A stretch of 64,000 nt of DNA, taken from contig JBEAVK010000298.1 of NCBI GenBank assembly GCA_041160955.1, positions 1 through 64,000 on the forward strand, in the 5' to 3' direction. Made by a program: the position numbers and the translations under genes. Positions 47,801 through 56,461 of this stretch are shown piece by piece; the stretch's first letter is position 1, and each line of letters starts with the position of its first letter. Under the pieces are notes generated by a model. It made no database searches, was not told where the DNA came from, and worked only from the letters and a program-made list of their open reading frames with translations. Source of the DNA: M3007 sp041160955. Lineage in GTDB: Bacteria > Bacteroidota > Bacteroidia > Chitinophagales > Saprospiraceae.

Positions 47801-50800
47801 TGTCTTATGCCTGGAGTACTTGCACTGGTAGTAACCCCGGTTTTGGTCAACAATACCTTAGCCTTCCCGTAGGTTGTTATCGCATTACAGTCTCCGACCA
47901 AGTGGGCTGCTCTTCTACTACCACTCAAAATCTAACTCAGAACCCGGCCATTTCGCTGACAGCTGTACAAGACTCCACCTCTTGTTTTGGTGTGCCAGAT
48001 GGAACAGCCACTGTAACTGTGAATGGCGGATTAATGCCATATTCCTATGCTTGGGATAATGGCGACCTCACCGCTACCGCCGACAATCTAACACCAGGTT
48101 TTCATAGTGTAACCATCACTGATGCAGCTAATTGCAACGCAACTACCTTGATTGATGTAAAACAACCTGCCCAAATGGTCGTAGATAGCATTGTAGCTGC
48201 ACCCGAAACCTGCAAAGACAAAGCCAATGGTCTGATCACAGTATATACAAAAGGTGGTACAAAACCATACTCCTACCAATGGACGGGTACTAACCAAACC
48301 ACACAAACCGCAATTAATCTGCCCGCAGGCGCTTACACTGTTACCATAAGAGATAAAAATGAGTGTACGGTGACTGCTCAAGCACTGGTTGCATCTCCCT
48401 CGGCTTTGGTGGCTACGTCCAATAATATCACACCAGAGCGTTGTGCCGGAAAATGTGATGGTAGTGCCTCTCTGCAAATTAATGGCGGAACAACGCCGTA
48501 CTCCATTGACTGGAACACAGCAGGAATACCAGATAATATACTCACATACAATGCATTATGTGGAGGAAATTATCAAATTTCGATCACGGACAAAAACGCT
48601 TGTACCGCTCAAATAGCCTTTACCATCGCTCCTGCAACAGTACTTAATATTGCACTAACTGCCGATGCTCCCAGCTGCCCAGGTATTTTTGATGGTAGCC
48701 TTACCTCGGCAGTTTCAGGGGGTGTACTACCGTACTCTTATCTTTGGAGCAATGGACAAACTACTGCTAACGCCTCCTCCTTAACCTGTAATACCTATAC
48801 AGTCACCATTACAGATGCCAATAATTGCACCATATCTGCCGCTCAATTGCTCGATTGCCCTGATGCTATCGCCATTAGTGCTATATCGGCCAATGCGGTA
48901 AAATGTTTTGGCCAAAGCAATGGTAGCGCAACCGTTACAGCAACAGGTGGATCGGGCATCTATACTTATGTTTGGAGTAGTTCGCCCGCCCAAACTACCC
49001 CGACAGCCAATAACCTGCCACAGGCGCTTTATACTGTTACGGTCACAGATACACAAGGTTGTAGTATAACTGGAACAGCAAGCGTTACTTCACCAGCATC
49101 TTTGTCGGCCACCAATATCCTTGTTCCGGTAGATTGTTTTGGAGGGACTACAGGGAGTGCGTCAGTATCACCCAGTGGTGGCACTACGCCATATAAGTAC
49201 CTTTGGAATACTACGGCCACGACTTCCAGTATAGATCAAATGCCCGCCGGCAATTATACCGTTACTATAACAGATAATAATAACTGTTCGCTCGTTATTG
49301 CCCCATTGAACATCATTCAACCCGCTTCTGCCCTTAGCGTAAATGCAGTACAAACCCAGAAATCATGTTTTGGTGTGCCTGCTGGTATTGCTACGGCCAC
49401 CGCAAATGGAGGTAATGGGCTACCTTATACCTATTTTTGGAGTAACAACACTACCACCGCCATCGCTAATGCATTGGCCAATGGCAACTACACTGTAACG
49501 GCTACCGATAAAAAAGGGTGTACAGCCACCAGTAGCGTCACAATTGAACAATTTGATAGCATTCGCGCTAATATCCTACTCATTCCGCCCACTTGCTTTG
49601 GCGATAACGATGGGCAAGCGGCGGTCAATCTGGTACAAGGAGGCGCAGGTAATGGGCAAATTTCTAATTATAATTTACAATGGGGTGGGCTTCCGGGCGC
49701 GCCCACAGGAGAATACTGGGGCAATTTACCGGGGGCAAAGCCTTTTTCGCTCACCATTTCGGATCAACAAAACTGTTCTAGGGTTTATAATTTAGAATTA
49801 TCACAACCAACAAAAGTAGTACCTCTATTTTCATTAAAAAACATCCAATGCAATGGTGCAAAAAATGGATCAATTACTATCAATAGCCATTTGGGGGATA
49901 ACCCATTGAGTAATTTTGTATGGAATAACGGAGGCTCAACTAATTCCATTACAGATTTAGCACCTGGGACATACACCGTTCAAGTCACTGACACAAAGGG
50001 TTGTACGGGTAATGGAGCAGCAAGCCTCACAGAGCCCGATCCATTAGAACTCAGTTTTGAACGCGTTCAAATCAGATGCTTTAGCGACCAAAATGGTGCC
50101 ATTACGGTCAAAGCAAATGGCGGTATTCCAACATATACTTATCAGTGGAGCAATGGCCAAACCACCTTCACCAATACAGGCTTGGGCAAAGGTCAATATA
50201 CCCTTACCCTTACCGATGCAAACGGCTGTACGAAGGTAGATTCAACGAGAATAGATGAGCCAGTAGCACCCGAGATTACGGCCATTACCAAAGATGCAAA
50301 ATGCTATAATGCACCTAATGGCAGGATTGAATTGAATATCAATGGAGGTACAGCACCCTATCGTTATCGTATTAATAATCAACCATTTAATGGATCACCT
50401 ATATTCTTGGGGGTAAGTGCAGGTACATATATAATGCAGATTATCGACCGTGACAATTGCATTTATTCCAAAGAAGTTACCATCAACCAACCAGGGCCGT
50501 TAACGGTAGCAATCAATCCAAACGAAACGGAAATTACTTATGGAGAGGATATTACATTAGTGGCGACATCCACCAACAATGTAGGCATTGTACAATACGA
50601 ATGGTCTTTTGAATTATTGGACTCTTTTATTTGTGAAACAGGAGCGGAATGTGCCGTAATTACAGTCCAAAAACCTTCTTTTGCTAATATAATTACCGTA
50701 TTTGCCACAGATCAAAACGGCTGCGCCGCAGAGTCCACAGCCCGTATAAAGGTTAAAAAGCCCCGCGATGTTTATGTTCCAACGGGTTTTACACCAAATA

Positions 50801-51060
50801 ACGACGGAAATAATGATATACTTCAGGTATTTGGCAAAAGTAAACAAATCAAAACGATCAAATCATTCCAGATTTTTGATCGTTGGGGAGAACTCATCTA
50901 TCAAGACAAGGATTTTCCAGCCAACGATCTCACCAGAGGTTGGGATGGTACCTTCCGCGATAAAGCCTGCGAAGTTGGCGTATATATTTGGACGATGGAG
51001 GTAGAATATTTAGATGGATACGAAAGTAGTTTTTATGGAGAAACTACTCTAATACGATAA
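44869..51060 (+). CDS. 2063-residue SprB-repeat protein with type B T9SS domain
   Basis: After a signal peptide (to about 20, 'SALWAQ') comes a CUB-like domain (about 25-145, 'HIRLDFSGVQLAAGDLLCFYD'), a PKD domain (about 160-255, 'FEWSFGDGDIAYGPLVSHVF') and two proprotein-convertase P domains ('ICINMEHSWARDIEIKITC' and 'VCMDINTDFDADLFIFL'). A short fibronectin-like part follows. Thirteen SprB-type repeats then fill about residues 870-1850, each with a 'CFG..xG.A' motif such as 'SCFGGTTGSIS' and a 'YSYQWS/YAWS' strand. The end is the gliding-motility type B domain ('VYVPTGFTPNNDGNND', 'FDRWGELIYQD', 'GVYIWTMEVEYLDG'). It is a probable surface adhesin or gliding-related protein. Confidence 0.9.
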   Translation: MAIKQLILLVFLAPISALWAQNTYNMTNTTINACNGSFFDPGGNNGDYGNNLNITTTICAGGAGGGTHIRLDFSGVQLAAGDLLCFYDGTSTSAPLLSCSDQYPAGTPIVVQATAANTSGCLTLNFTTNSTGTAPGWSAVISCIKSCQIVQAKLVSTLPLISPVDTGWIDICPGKRVTFTGEGVYPQNNLVYAQSDFTTEFEWSFGDGDIAYGPLVSHVFDQPGGYYVQLALKDAIGCPSTNLISQRIRVSPRPDFSIVTPYPATICSGDTLNLSAAVVVNTGSNNLGITPGTGAFSVAGIRADSLALPDGTGIPFSTSLNFTAFSPGQVLTDIDDLEGICINMEHSWARDIEIKITCPNGTEVTLHNHVGQTGSEVYLGVPNDSDDFFPIPGAGRDYCWTPNATNPYWIQYFNTSLGGSGTLPSANYRSFETLNNLIGCPLNGEWTITVTDLWPADNGYIFSWGIDFNDALYPDVETFSPNIQSWQWKNQSNIFYYSTDSIAASPQNAGTAAYIFTATDSYGCNWDTTLKVTVLPFTHPNCFSCNDNYSVLRDTTVCTGAPVQLNGASLTGTTQEVRFESVPDYKFGASNHPHSNPYISPVSVSSLGYTLLTNPITQIKSVCMDINTDFDADLFIFLRSPDNKQIELSTGNGGSGDNYKVTCFTPTATNPINMGTAPFNGNYAPEGSWSALNNAVVNGDWKLIVSDGFGQNQLGTLNNWTIGFNIPNTVNYTWNNTVGLSCTTCPNPIATPNAPTTYILTANDNFNCTHKDTVVITPQNFFPAPTGLLVTNMDNGMMTWTWNPLSGVAEYEVNINNTGWISVNTTTYTVNGLIPGNNVTIAVRAKSSSVACPPNQVTGSQTFIDCTLELTLVNTTPCSCFGATDGAVNITPMGGQGQTIFYSSFGPATPYTNGNLTFFPAGNHFAFAVDAAGCRDTSFFTITQPSQIIINLTPTVVSCFGGTTGSISATATGGTGNLSYAWSTCTGSNPGFGQQYLSLPVGCYRITVSDQVGCSSTTTQNLTQNPAISLTAVQDSTSCFGVPDGTATVTVNGGLMPYSYAWDNGDLTATADNLTPGFHSVTITDAANCNATTLIDVKQPAQMVVDSIVAAPETCKDKANGLITVYTKGGTKPYSYQWTGTNQTTQTAINLPAGAYTVTIRDKNECTVTAQALVASPSALVATSNNITPERCAGKCDGSASLQINGGTTPYSIDWNTAGIPDNILTYNALCGGNYQISITDKNACTAQIAFTIAPATVLNIALTADAPSCPGIFDGSLTSAVSGGVLPYSYLWSNGQTTANASSLTCNTYTVTITDANNCTISAAQLLDCPDAIAISAISANAVKCFGQSNGSATVTATGGSGIYTYVWSSSPAQTTPTANNLPQALYTVTVTDTQGCSITGTASVTSPASLSATNILVPVDCFGGTTGSASVSPSGGTTPYKYLWNTTATTSSIDQMPAGNYTVTITDNNNCSLVIAPLNIIQPASALSVNAVQTQKSCFGVPAGIATATANGGNGLPYTYFWSNNTTTAIANALANGNYTVTATDKKGCTATSSVTIEQFDSIRANILLIPPTCFGDNDGQAAVNLVQGGAGNGQISNYNLQWGGLPGAPTGEYWGNLPGAKPFSLTISDQQNCSRVYNLELSQPTKVVPLFSLKNIQCNGAKNGSITINSHLGDNPLSNFVWNNGGSTNSITDLAPGTYTVQVTDTKGCTGNGAASLTEPDPLELSFERVQIRCFSDQNGAITVKANGGIPTYTYQWSNGQTTFTNTGLGKGQYTLTLTDANGCTKVDSTRIDEPVAPEITAITKDAKCYNAPNGRIELNINGGTAPYRYRINNQPFNGSPIFLGVSAGTYIMQIIDRDNCIYSKEVTINQPGPLTVAINPNETEITYGEDITLVATSTNNVGIVQYEWSFELLDSFICETGAECAVITVQKPSFANIITVFATDQNGCAAESTARIKVKKPRDVYVPTGFTPNNDGNNDILQVFGKSKQIKTIKSFQIFDRWGELIYQDKDFPANDLTRGWDGTFRDKACEVGVYIWTMEVEYLDGYESSFYGETTLIR

Positions 51061-51081
51061 ATTGCTTTATTAGGAGCGATG

Positions 51082-53007
51082 CTATTGTTTGAGTTGAATT
51101 AATGCGTTTTTGGCTTGTTCAAATTTAGGATCTATCTTTAGTGACATTTCAATATCGCTAATGGCACCTGCTTTATCATTGAGGTTTAGTTTCGCAACGC
51201 CTCGATCAAAATAATCATTAGGGCTTTTGCTACCCGCTTCAATTGCACTTGTATAATCGGCCAATGCTGCTTGATAATTTTGCGTTTTTATATGAGCAAG
51301 CGCACGTTTGGACAAAGTTCCCGCCCTTGTTGCAGGAGGCATTAACTCCATCGCTTTGGTAAAATCAGGGATACTCTTTGATGGATCGATACTCAAATAG
51401 GCTGTTCCTCGATTAAAATAAAAATTTCCTTTTTTAGGGTCAATTTCGATCGCAGCAGCAAACATATCGGCGGCTTTTTGGTGCTCACCTCGTGAACCAT
51501 ATACATTACCCAATCCTTCATATACGCTGGCATTTCGAATATTTTGCTGGATAGCCTTTTCAAAACATACGGCGGCTTTTTCCAGTTGGCCCGTTTTTCC
51601 GTAGTGATTACCTAGATTGGCCAAAATCTGCCCTTCTCGCGGAAACTGTTCCGTTGCCGAAAGCCACAATGATTCCGTATTTTTCCAAATTTCTACTTGC
51701 TTTTGCGTCTGTATCAACATCCATACACTACATATACTCAATAGACCATAAGCAGCCATCTGCATGGATTTATTTCCTTTAATAAAATGCGCAATCCCTA
51801 ATAATACAACCAACGATAATCCAATATAAGGTAAATAGGTATATCTATCGGCCATGACGACCAATCCTACCGCAAAAAATTGGGATACCAATGCGACCGT
51901 AAAAAAGTAAAAACCTAGTCCGAATAAAAACACCTTGGTTTTGGCTTTGCTCCATATTGTCGCACCCAATAGCACCGTAAAAGCAGCAAAACTCACTGGA
52001 TAAACAGTGGGAAGTGCCGTTTTATTAATAAATTCTTCTGGATATGGGTAAAATGGCGACAAATTTAAAGGCACAAAAAATTTGATTATATATTGTACCA
52101 TACCATAAGAAGAAAGCATAAACCGATCCATTAAACTAAATTTATCATTCGCGCCAGTAGCCGTCTTAACACCTTCAATACCCGAAAGAAATCCATGGAA
52201 ATTACCACCACCTTGTATATCTATGGCCATCAATCCAAAAAATAGGGCTATGGCCACAAAAGGTAATTTCTCTATCCATACACCCGCTTGGCGTAAGGGC
52301 CGTTCGCGCCACCAATCGAGCAAAAGCAATACAGGTACCAGTGATACTGCCATCGCTTTGGACAAACAGGACAGCAGAAAAAAGGCTAATGCCGCAAAAA
52401 ACCAAATATATTTTCGAGTATCAAGATAACGTAAATAAGCGCAAGATGCTATCAAAAAGAAAAAAACGTACAGTACATCCTTGCGCTCCGATACCCATGC
52501 CACCGACTCTACGTGCATCGGATGTAATGCAAAAATAAGACCAGTGAATAACGACACAAATAGATTCCCTTGCGTGAGCAGCCACACAAATAAAAATACG
52601 AGCATACCATTCAAAGCATGTATATTGATATTAGTAGCGATAAACGCCCCTGCTTCGGGAAGCCCATTTTTTACAACAGCATTTTTGGCATTCCAAATAA
52701 GGGATTCCATCGTGAGCGGATGGTAGTTCAATGCAATAGGTGTACTCCAAACAGGTGGTGTGCCGGGTTTTCCGTGCTGTAAGACCATTGGATTTTCGGT
52801 GACATACAATTGGTCATCCCAATCAACAAAACTATGATCCAATGCCCCATTATAGGCAATCCGTGAGACAATAAAAATCAGAAGGACTGCGCCTATTGCC
52901 CACCATATTGGCATATTTAATCCTGATTTAGGAGGATTAGAAGTAGTAGAATTGGTAATTTTTGTAGGTATGTTGGCCTGCTCGGGTTGATTTTTACGTT
53001 TTGACAT
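51082..53007 (-). CDS. TMTC-like membrane glycosyltransferase with C-terminal TPRs
   Basis: 641 residues. After a short basic N-terminus come about ten transmembrane helices. The first loop has 'FVDWDDQLYVTENPMV', with the acidic pair of TMTC/O-mannosyltransferase-like proteins, followed by 'FALHPMHVESVAWVSERKDV', a hallmark of the group. From about residue 460 there are five to six TPRs ('ILANLGNHYGKTGQLEKAAV', 'NFYFNRGTAYLSI'). Bacterial members are thought to be GT-C enzymes acting on the periplasmic side; the acceptor is unknown. A role in modifying T9SS cargo would be a guess. Confidence 0.82.
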   Translation of the reverse strand: MSKRKNQPEQANIPTKITNSTTSNPPKSGLNMPIWWAIGAVLLIFIVSRIAYNGALDHSFVDWDDQLYVTENPMVLQHGKPGTPPVWSTPIALNYHPLTMESLIWNAKNAVVKNGLPEAGAFIATNINIHALNGMLVFLFVWLLTQGNLFVSLFTGLIFALHPMHVESVAWVSERKDVLYVFFFLIASCAYLRYLDTRKYIWFFAALAFFLLSCLSKAMAVSLVPVLLLLDWWRERPLRQAGVWIEKLPFVAIALFFGLMAIDIQGGGNFHGFLSGIEGVKTATGANDKFSLMDRFMLSSYGMVQYIIKFFVPLNLSPFYPYPEEFINKTALPTVYPVSFAAFTVLLGATIWSKAKTKVFLFGLGFYFFTVALVSQFFAVGLVVMADRYTYLPYIGLSLVVLLGIAHFIKGNKSMQMAAYGLLSICSVWMLIQTQKQVEIWKNTESLWLSATEQFPREGQILANLGNHYGKTGQLEKAAVCFEKAIQQNIRNASVYEGLGNVYGSRGEHQKAADMFAAAIEIDPKKGNFYFNRGTAYLSIDPSKSIPDFTKAMELMPPATRAGTLSKRALAHIKTQNYQAALADYTSAIEAGSKSPNDYFDRGVAKLNLNDKAGAISDIEMSLKIDPKFEQAKNALIQLKQ

Positions 53008-53116
53008 AAATCTATCAATGCTTTGAATTATGATGCGGCAAAGAAAGATATTTTTACGGAAATAAACTCAATTCATTTTCACATTCTTATTTCTGCTGTC
53101 GGAACAATAACAATAT

Positions 53117-53186
53117 TACCCAATGCTGAGGCGCATTAAGACAATTAGACTTCCCACACCGAAAATTCGGTATTGGACATTGGGTA
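53117..53186. repeat. Nested inverted repeat in the gap between two minus-strand genes
   Basis: TACCCAATG (53117-53125) pairs with CATTGGGTA (53178-53186) and encloses the 14-nt palindrome ACCGAAAATTCGGT (53158-53171). It is a possible structured RNA or termination region behind the thioredoxin-like gene ending at 53212. No T tract on either side. Confidence 0.45.
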
Positions 53187-53211
53187 TGCTTGTTACAAAG
53201 AAAATAGAGAT

Positions 53212-53877
53212 TTAATCATCCTCTCTGATTCGGCCAGTAATCGAATCTCGTGGAACGAGCCGGATCTTACAACCTACCGTTTTAGTGGTAGTCGGATAAG
53301 GATCACCACCATTAAGCATTGTATTAATCGCATCTTCTACGTAACGCTTTTTTACGCGATGAGCCGCTTCGGCATTATCGTCAATCGTACCGATATATTT
53401 TACGATACGATTGGAATCAAGCACAAATACATGTGGGGTACGTGTGGCGCCGAAACGAGGAAATACTTGTTGAAGTGAATCGGAAAGATAAGGGAATTGA
53501 AAGCCCTTTGCTCTTGCCTTTTTTGCATTAGCATGTGCATTATCCTCTGGACTTGCCTCAGGGGCGTTAGGATTAATCGCTATTAAAGGATAGCCTAATG
53601 CAGCATATTGGTGGTAAAGCGCAACCAAACGATCTTCATAAGCCTCTGCATAAGGGCAATGGTTACTGGTAAAAACCAAAATAAACCCCTTAGCATTGGG
53701 GTATGAGGATAATGACACCAACCGGCCGTCATAATTTTTCAATGCAAAATCTTGTGCTTGTTCCCCTACCACATATCCCCTTATATCAACAACGGGGTTG
53801 ATTTCAGGAGAAAAACGAGCATTAATTAATATCAATGATGCTAAAAGCAACACGACCAACGGGAGAAGTCCTTTCAT
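53212..53877 (-). CDS. Thioredoxin-family protein (AhpC/TSA-like), membrane-anchored or exported
   Basis: 221 residues. A hydrophobic N-terminus (4-18) acts as signal or anchor. The thioredoxin-fold domain starts at 'VGEQAQDFALKNYDG' and has one active-site Cys in 'FTSNHCPYAEAYEDR' (C74; no second Cys two positions on), then 'LSDSLQQVFPRFGATRTPHV' with the cis-Pro. This group, often labelled thioredoxin family or redoxin, occurs in Bacteroidota with 'CNHCPYV' as the usual motif. A peroxidase or thiol-reductase role is possible but unproven. A TlpA-like gene lies upstream. Confidence 0.8.
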   Translation of the reverse strand: MKGLLPLVVLLLASLILINARFSPEINPVVDIRGYVVGEQAQDFALKNYDGRLVSLSSYPNAKGFILVFTSNHCPYAEAYEDRLVALYHQYAALGYPLIAINPNAPEASPEDNAHANAKKARAKGFQFPYLSDSLQQVFPRFGATRTPHVFVLDSNRIVKYIGTIDDNAEAAHRVKKRYVEDAINTMLNGGDPYPTTTKTVGCKIRLVPRDSITGRIREDD

Positions 53878-54080
53878 AATTTCTGAAAGTAAAAAGAAGG
53901 TGAATAATCGGATTAAAGAAATATGGTGAGGCCCTTGGTCATCAGCTTGGGAATAACCTTCTCTAAATGGCGCAACACTTTAAAATTATAAGATTGGAAT
54001 TTGGCTTTATCATTTTGTGCAAGACAATCGTAAAGAGCCCTAACCCTACGCACGAAACCTAGCGGAACGAAGTATAGATA
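53878..54080 (-). other. 203-nt gap between two thioredoxin-fold genes
   Basis: No independent gene supported. The minus frame of the TlpA-like gene remains open for 54 codons after its TAG stop, to 53913, which is weakly protein-like; see rejected items. No promoter or terminator recognised. Confidence 0.3.
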
Positions 54081-54632
54081 CTAGCGACGGCGTTTGGTTG
54101 ATTGGACTGGTTTGGGGGGGATAAAGGGAGATACAAATTTCACTAAATCATCTAAGGTTGGAAACTCTTGACGGTGCGTATCTTTTAAGACTCCTTTACT
54201 CAATACCATTGTAAAAGGCAGACTACCATCCCAATCTGAGGCAACACGAGGTACCCAACTATCCGCGTCTTGATCTGCTAAAACAACAATTTCCAAGTTG
54301 GGTAATGGATGCTCGTTGAGGTATTTATCCAATCGTTGTTTTAATTGGCTTTTAAAATCAAGATTTACCATAATAACTTTTACGTTATTGGAACGGTATT
54401 TTTCTTGTAATTGATCAAAGAGTTTTACTTCTTTGACACACGGGACACAATAGGTGGCCCAAAAATTGATAACAACCGTTTGATTTGCATATTTACTGAC
54501 ATGAGTCTGCAAATCATCGTATGTATCAAACACCTTGTAACGCTCGGGCGTAGCTGGTTGATCTTGAGCGACCAAACTAACTGCGTAAAAGCAGATGATA
54601 AAAATTATTAAGGACGGGAATCGCAAATGCAT
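54081..54632 (-). CDS. TlpA-like thioredoxin, exported
   Basis: 183 residues with a signal peptide (about 1-22, 'SLVAQDQ'). The redox motif is C62-V-P-C65 in 'FWATYCVPCVKEVKLF', typical of TlpA/ResA. 'VMVNLDFKSQ' and 'SLPFTMVLSKG' with the cis-Pro follow. The C-terminus is basic (ends 'STKRRR'). These proteins reduce periplasmic disulfides, often for cytochrome maturation. A G7 run (54114-54120) lies near the 3' end, in the codons of 'IPPK'. It is probably expressed with the thioredoxin-like gene downstream. Confidence 0.85.
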   Translation of the reverse strand: MHLRFPSLIIFIICFYAVSLVAQDQPATPERYKVFDTYDDLQTHVSKYANQTVVINFWATYCVPCVKEVKLFDQLQEKYRSNNVKVIMVNLDFKSQLKQRLDKYLNEHPLPNLEIVVLADQDADSWVPRVASDWDGSLPFTMVLSKGVLKDTHRQEFPTLDDLVKFVSPFIPPKPVQSTKRRR

Positions 54633-54722
54633 GATTATAAAAAAAATACTTCTTGGAATGAAATACTATGCAAGAAACAGCTATTTATCAATTCGTAGCA
54701 TGCAATTTAACATTTTTTTTCT

Positions 54723-54767
54723 AAAAAAAATTGTGCCTGCCCGGAACTCTATTCCGAACAGGCACAA
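54723..54767 (-). terminator. Intrinsic terminator after the zinc-ribbon gene
   Basis: TTGTGCCTG (54731-54739) pairs with CAGGCACAA (54759-54767), with extra inner pairing of CGGAA and TTCCG. On the minus strand it is followed by a run of eight T (A-run 54723-54730). It is the terminator of the DUF423-thiL-nif3-zinc-ribbon cluster. Confidence 0.85.
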
Positions 54768-54788
54768 AATCAATAGTTTATGTCAAAT

Positions 54789-55538
54789 TTAAATCTCGGC
54801 TACTGCTGGATTGACAATGCTTTGATCCACTAAAACTCGGCCACAGTGTTCGCATGCTATAATCTTTTTATGTAGGCATACTTCAAGTTGAATCTGTGGT
54901 GGGATCCGGTTAAAACAGCCTCCGCAAGCATCGCGATCTACTGTAACCACCGCCAAACCATTCCTATAAGTCGTACGCGTACGGTCATAAGCCTTTAACA
55001 AACGAGCATCAATTCCTTCCCGCGCCTGTTCGCTCAACGAACGTAACCTTGCTTCTTCTTTATCTGTCTTTTCTATGATACCATTCAGTTCAACCTTTTT
55101 AGTATCCAGATCTTTCTGACGAGAAGCAAATTTAGCCTCGGCAATCGTCAATGTCTCTTTTTTCTGCTCCAAAATCAATTTGGCTTCTTTCACTTTCTTG
55201 CTGGCCAATTCGATATCCAATTTTGCATTGTCGATTTCCCGTTGCAATGCCTCAAATTCGCGGTTGTTTTTCACCTCCTCGATTTGTTTTTGGTATCTTT
55301 TCAAGTTGGCATCCGTGTCTTTGGAAAAAGTTTGGATGCGTACCACTTCTTGGTCTGCTTCTTTCACGGCGGCCTTCAATCGCTTGATGCGCGTGTCCAA
55401 ACCTGCAAGTTCGTCCTCTAGGTCGGCTACCTCCATTGGCAACTCTCCTTTTAAAATTTTAATCTCATCCAATTGGGAATCCACTTGCTGTAGATTCCAC
55501 ATTTTGTGAAGCTTCTCGGAAATAGTTAATTCAGACAT
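54789..55538 (-). CDS. Zinc-ribbon coiled-coil protein (DUF164 / CdsZ-like)
   Basis: 249 residues. Residues 1-185 are a long helical hairpin, rich in Lys/Glu ('IDNAKLDIELASKKVKEAKL'). The C-terminus is a four-Cys zinc ribbon: 'VDRDACGGCFNRIPPQ' and 'IIACEHCGRVLV'. In Bacteroidota and Chlamydia this family lies beside nif3; in Chlamydia the CdsZ protein binds secretion-apparatus parts, and a broader role in binding nucleic acid has been suggested. Last gene of the cluster, 122 nt after nif3, and followed by a strong terminator. Confidence 0.85.
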   Translation of the reverse strand: MSELTISEKLHKMWNLQQVDSQLDEIKILKGELPMEVADLEDELAGLDTRIKRLKAAVKEADQEVVRIQTFSKDTDANLKRYQKQIEEVKNNREFEALQREIDNAKLDIELASKKVKEAKLILEQKKETLTIAEAKFASRQKDLDTKKVELNGIIEKTDKEEARLRSLSEQAREGIDARLLKAYDRTRTTYRNGLAVVTVDRDACGGCFNRIPPQIQLEVCLHKKIIACEHCGRVLVDQSIVNPAVAEI

Positions 55539-55660
55539 AATTTTTTTTCAAATAAAGAAAAAAGTATCAAAAAAATGTGTACGACCCCACCCAACAAACG
55601 ATAATTCTAACAAAAAAAAGAATACCATTTTACCCTGAAAAATCGCTAACTAATTGATTT

Positions 55661-56446
55661 TCAGATGTAATTTACAGGGTTGGTGTTTTGATGAGTCAAA
55701 TGGAGCGCAAAATTAGGGTATTTTTCTGATATTATTTCAAATAAAAGTTCAATAGTGTATTGTTCGCTTTCATAATGACCAATATCGGCTATTACAATCC
55801 GACCCTCCGCGTCAAAAAACTCGTGGTACTTGAAATCTGCCGTGATAAACATATCTGCACCTGCCTTGATTGCTTCGGGTAAAAGAAAACTACCAGAGCC
55901 TCCGCAAATCGCTACTTTTTGCACTGTTTTATTCATCAATGCTGTGTGCCGAATGCAACCCGCCTGCATTGTATTTTTCACATGCGCCAAAAATTCCATT
56001 TCTTCCATCGGTACCGCTAATGTGCCAATAACGCCCGCTCCAATACGCTCCATCCCAGGCTTTGGCACCAATATCTGAGGTGATAAAATACCCAATTTAT
56101 CCGCAATTTTGCCATTTACACCCCGATACAGCACATTATCCAAATTCGTATGAATAGCATACAAGGCCACTCCATTCCGAATTGCAGACATAACCGTTCG
56201 TTCCACATAATTTTTTCCATTGAACTGTTTTAAGCCCCTAAAAACAATCGGATGGTGCGAAACTACCATATTGCAGCCTTTGCTAATGGCTTCATCAACA
56301 ACGGATTCTATCGCATCAAGGCTAAATAAAACACCCGTTACTGCTGTCTCAGGGTCACCTACAATAAGCCCTGCGTTATCGTAGGATTCCTGCAAATTCA
56401 GTGGCGCCAGTGCTTCTAAAACACTTGTGATATCCTTTATTTTCAT
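55661..56446 (-). CDS. Nif3-like dinuclear metal-centre protein
   Basis: 261 residues. It begins 'MKIKDITSVLEALAPLNLQESYDNAGLIVG' in short form; the metal-ligating 'VVSHHPIVFRG' and 'YAIHTNLDNV' come next and the C-terminal 'DIGHYESEQYTIELL' closes the site. The usual Bacteroidota form is about 365 residues with a PII-like insertion; here that insertion is missing, so this is the compact version. The family is conserved, hexameric and binds two metals; the function is not established (GTP cyclohydrolase I type 2 is the database label). Gap of 15 nt to thiL. Confidence 0.9.
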   Translation of the reverse strand: MKIKDITSVLEALAPLNLQESYDNAGLIVGDPETAVTGVLFSLDAIESVVDEAISKGCNMVVSHHPIVFRGLKQFNGKNYVERTVMSAIRNGVALYAIHTNLDNVLYRGVNGKIADKLGILSPQILVPKPGMERIGAGVIGTLAVPMEEMEFLAHVKNTMQAGCIRHTALMNKTVQKVAICGGSGSFLLPEAIKAGADMFITADFKYHEFFDAEGRIVIADIGHYESEQYTIELLFEIISEKYPNFALHLTHQNTNPVNYI

Positions 56447-56461
56447 CTCTATTTTAATTGA

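Noticed and set aside
47490..50500. Regular repeats that might suggest a CRISPR array or satellite
   Set aside because: They are protein-level SprB repeats of about 75-85 codons with no conserved nucleotide repeat and spacer structure.
53913..54080. 54 open codons in frame after the TAG stop of the TlpA-like gene; a similar 57-codon opening after the vWA gene stop (34073-34243)
   Set aside because: With roughly 6% stop probability per codon such openings are expected about once in 35 genes, and neither shows a family motif. No evidence for TAG recoding.
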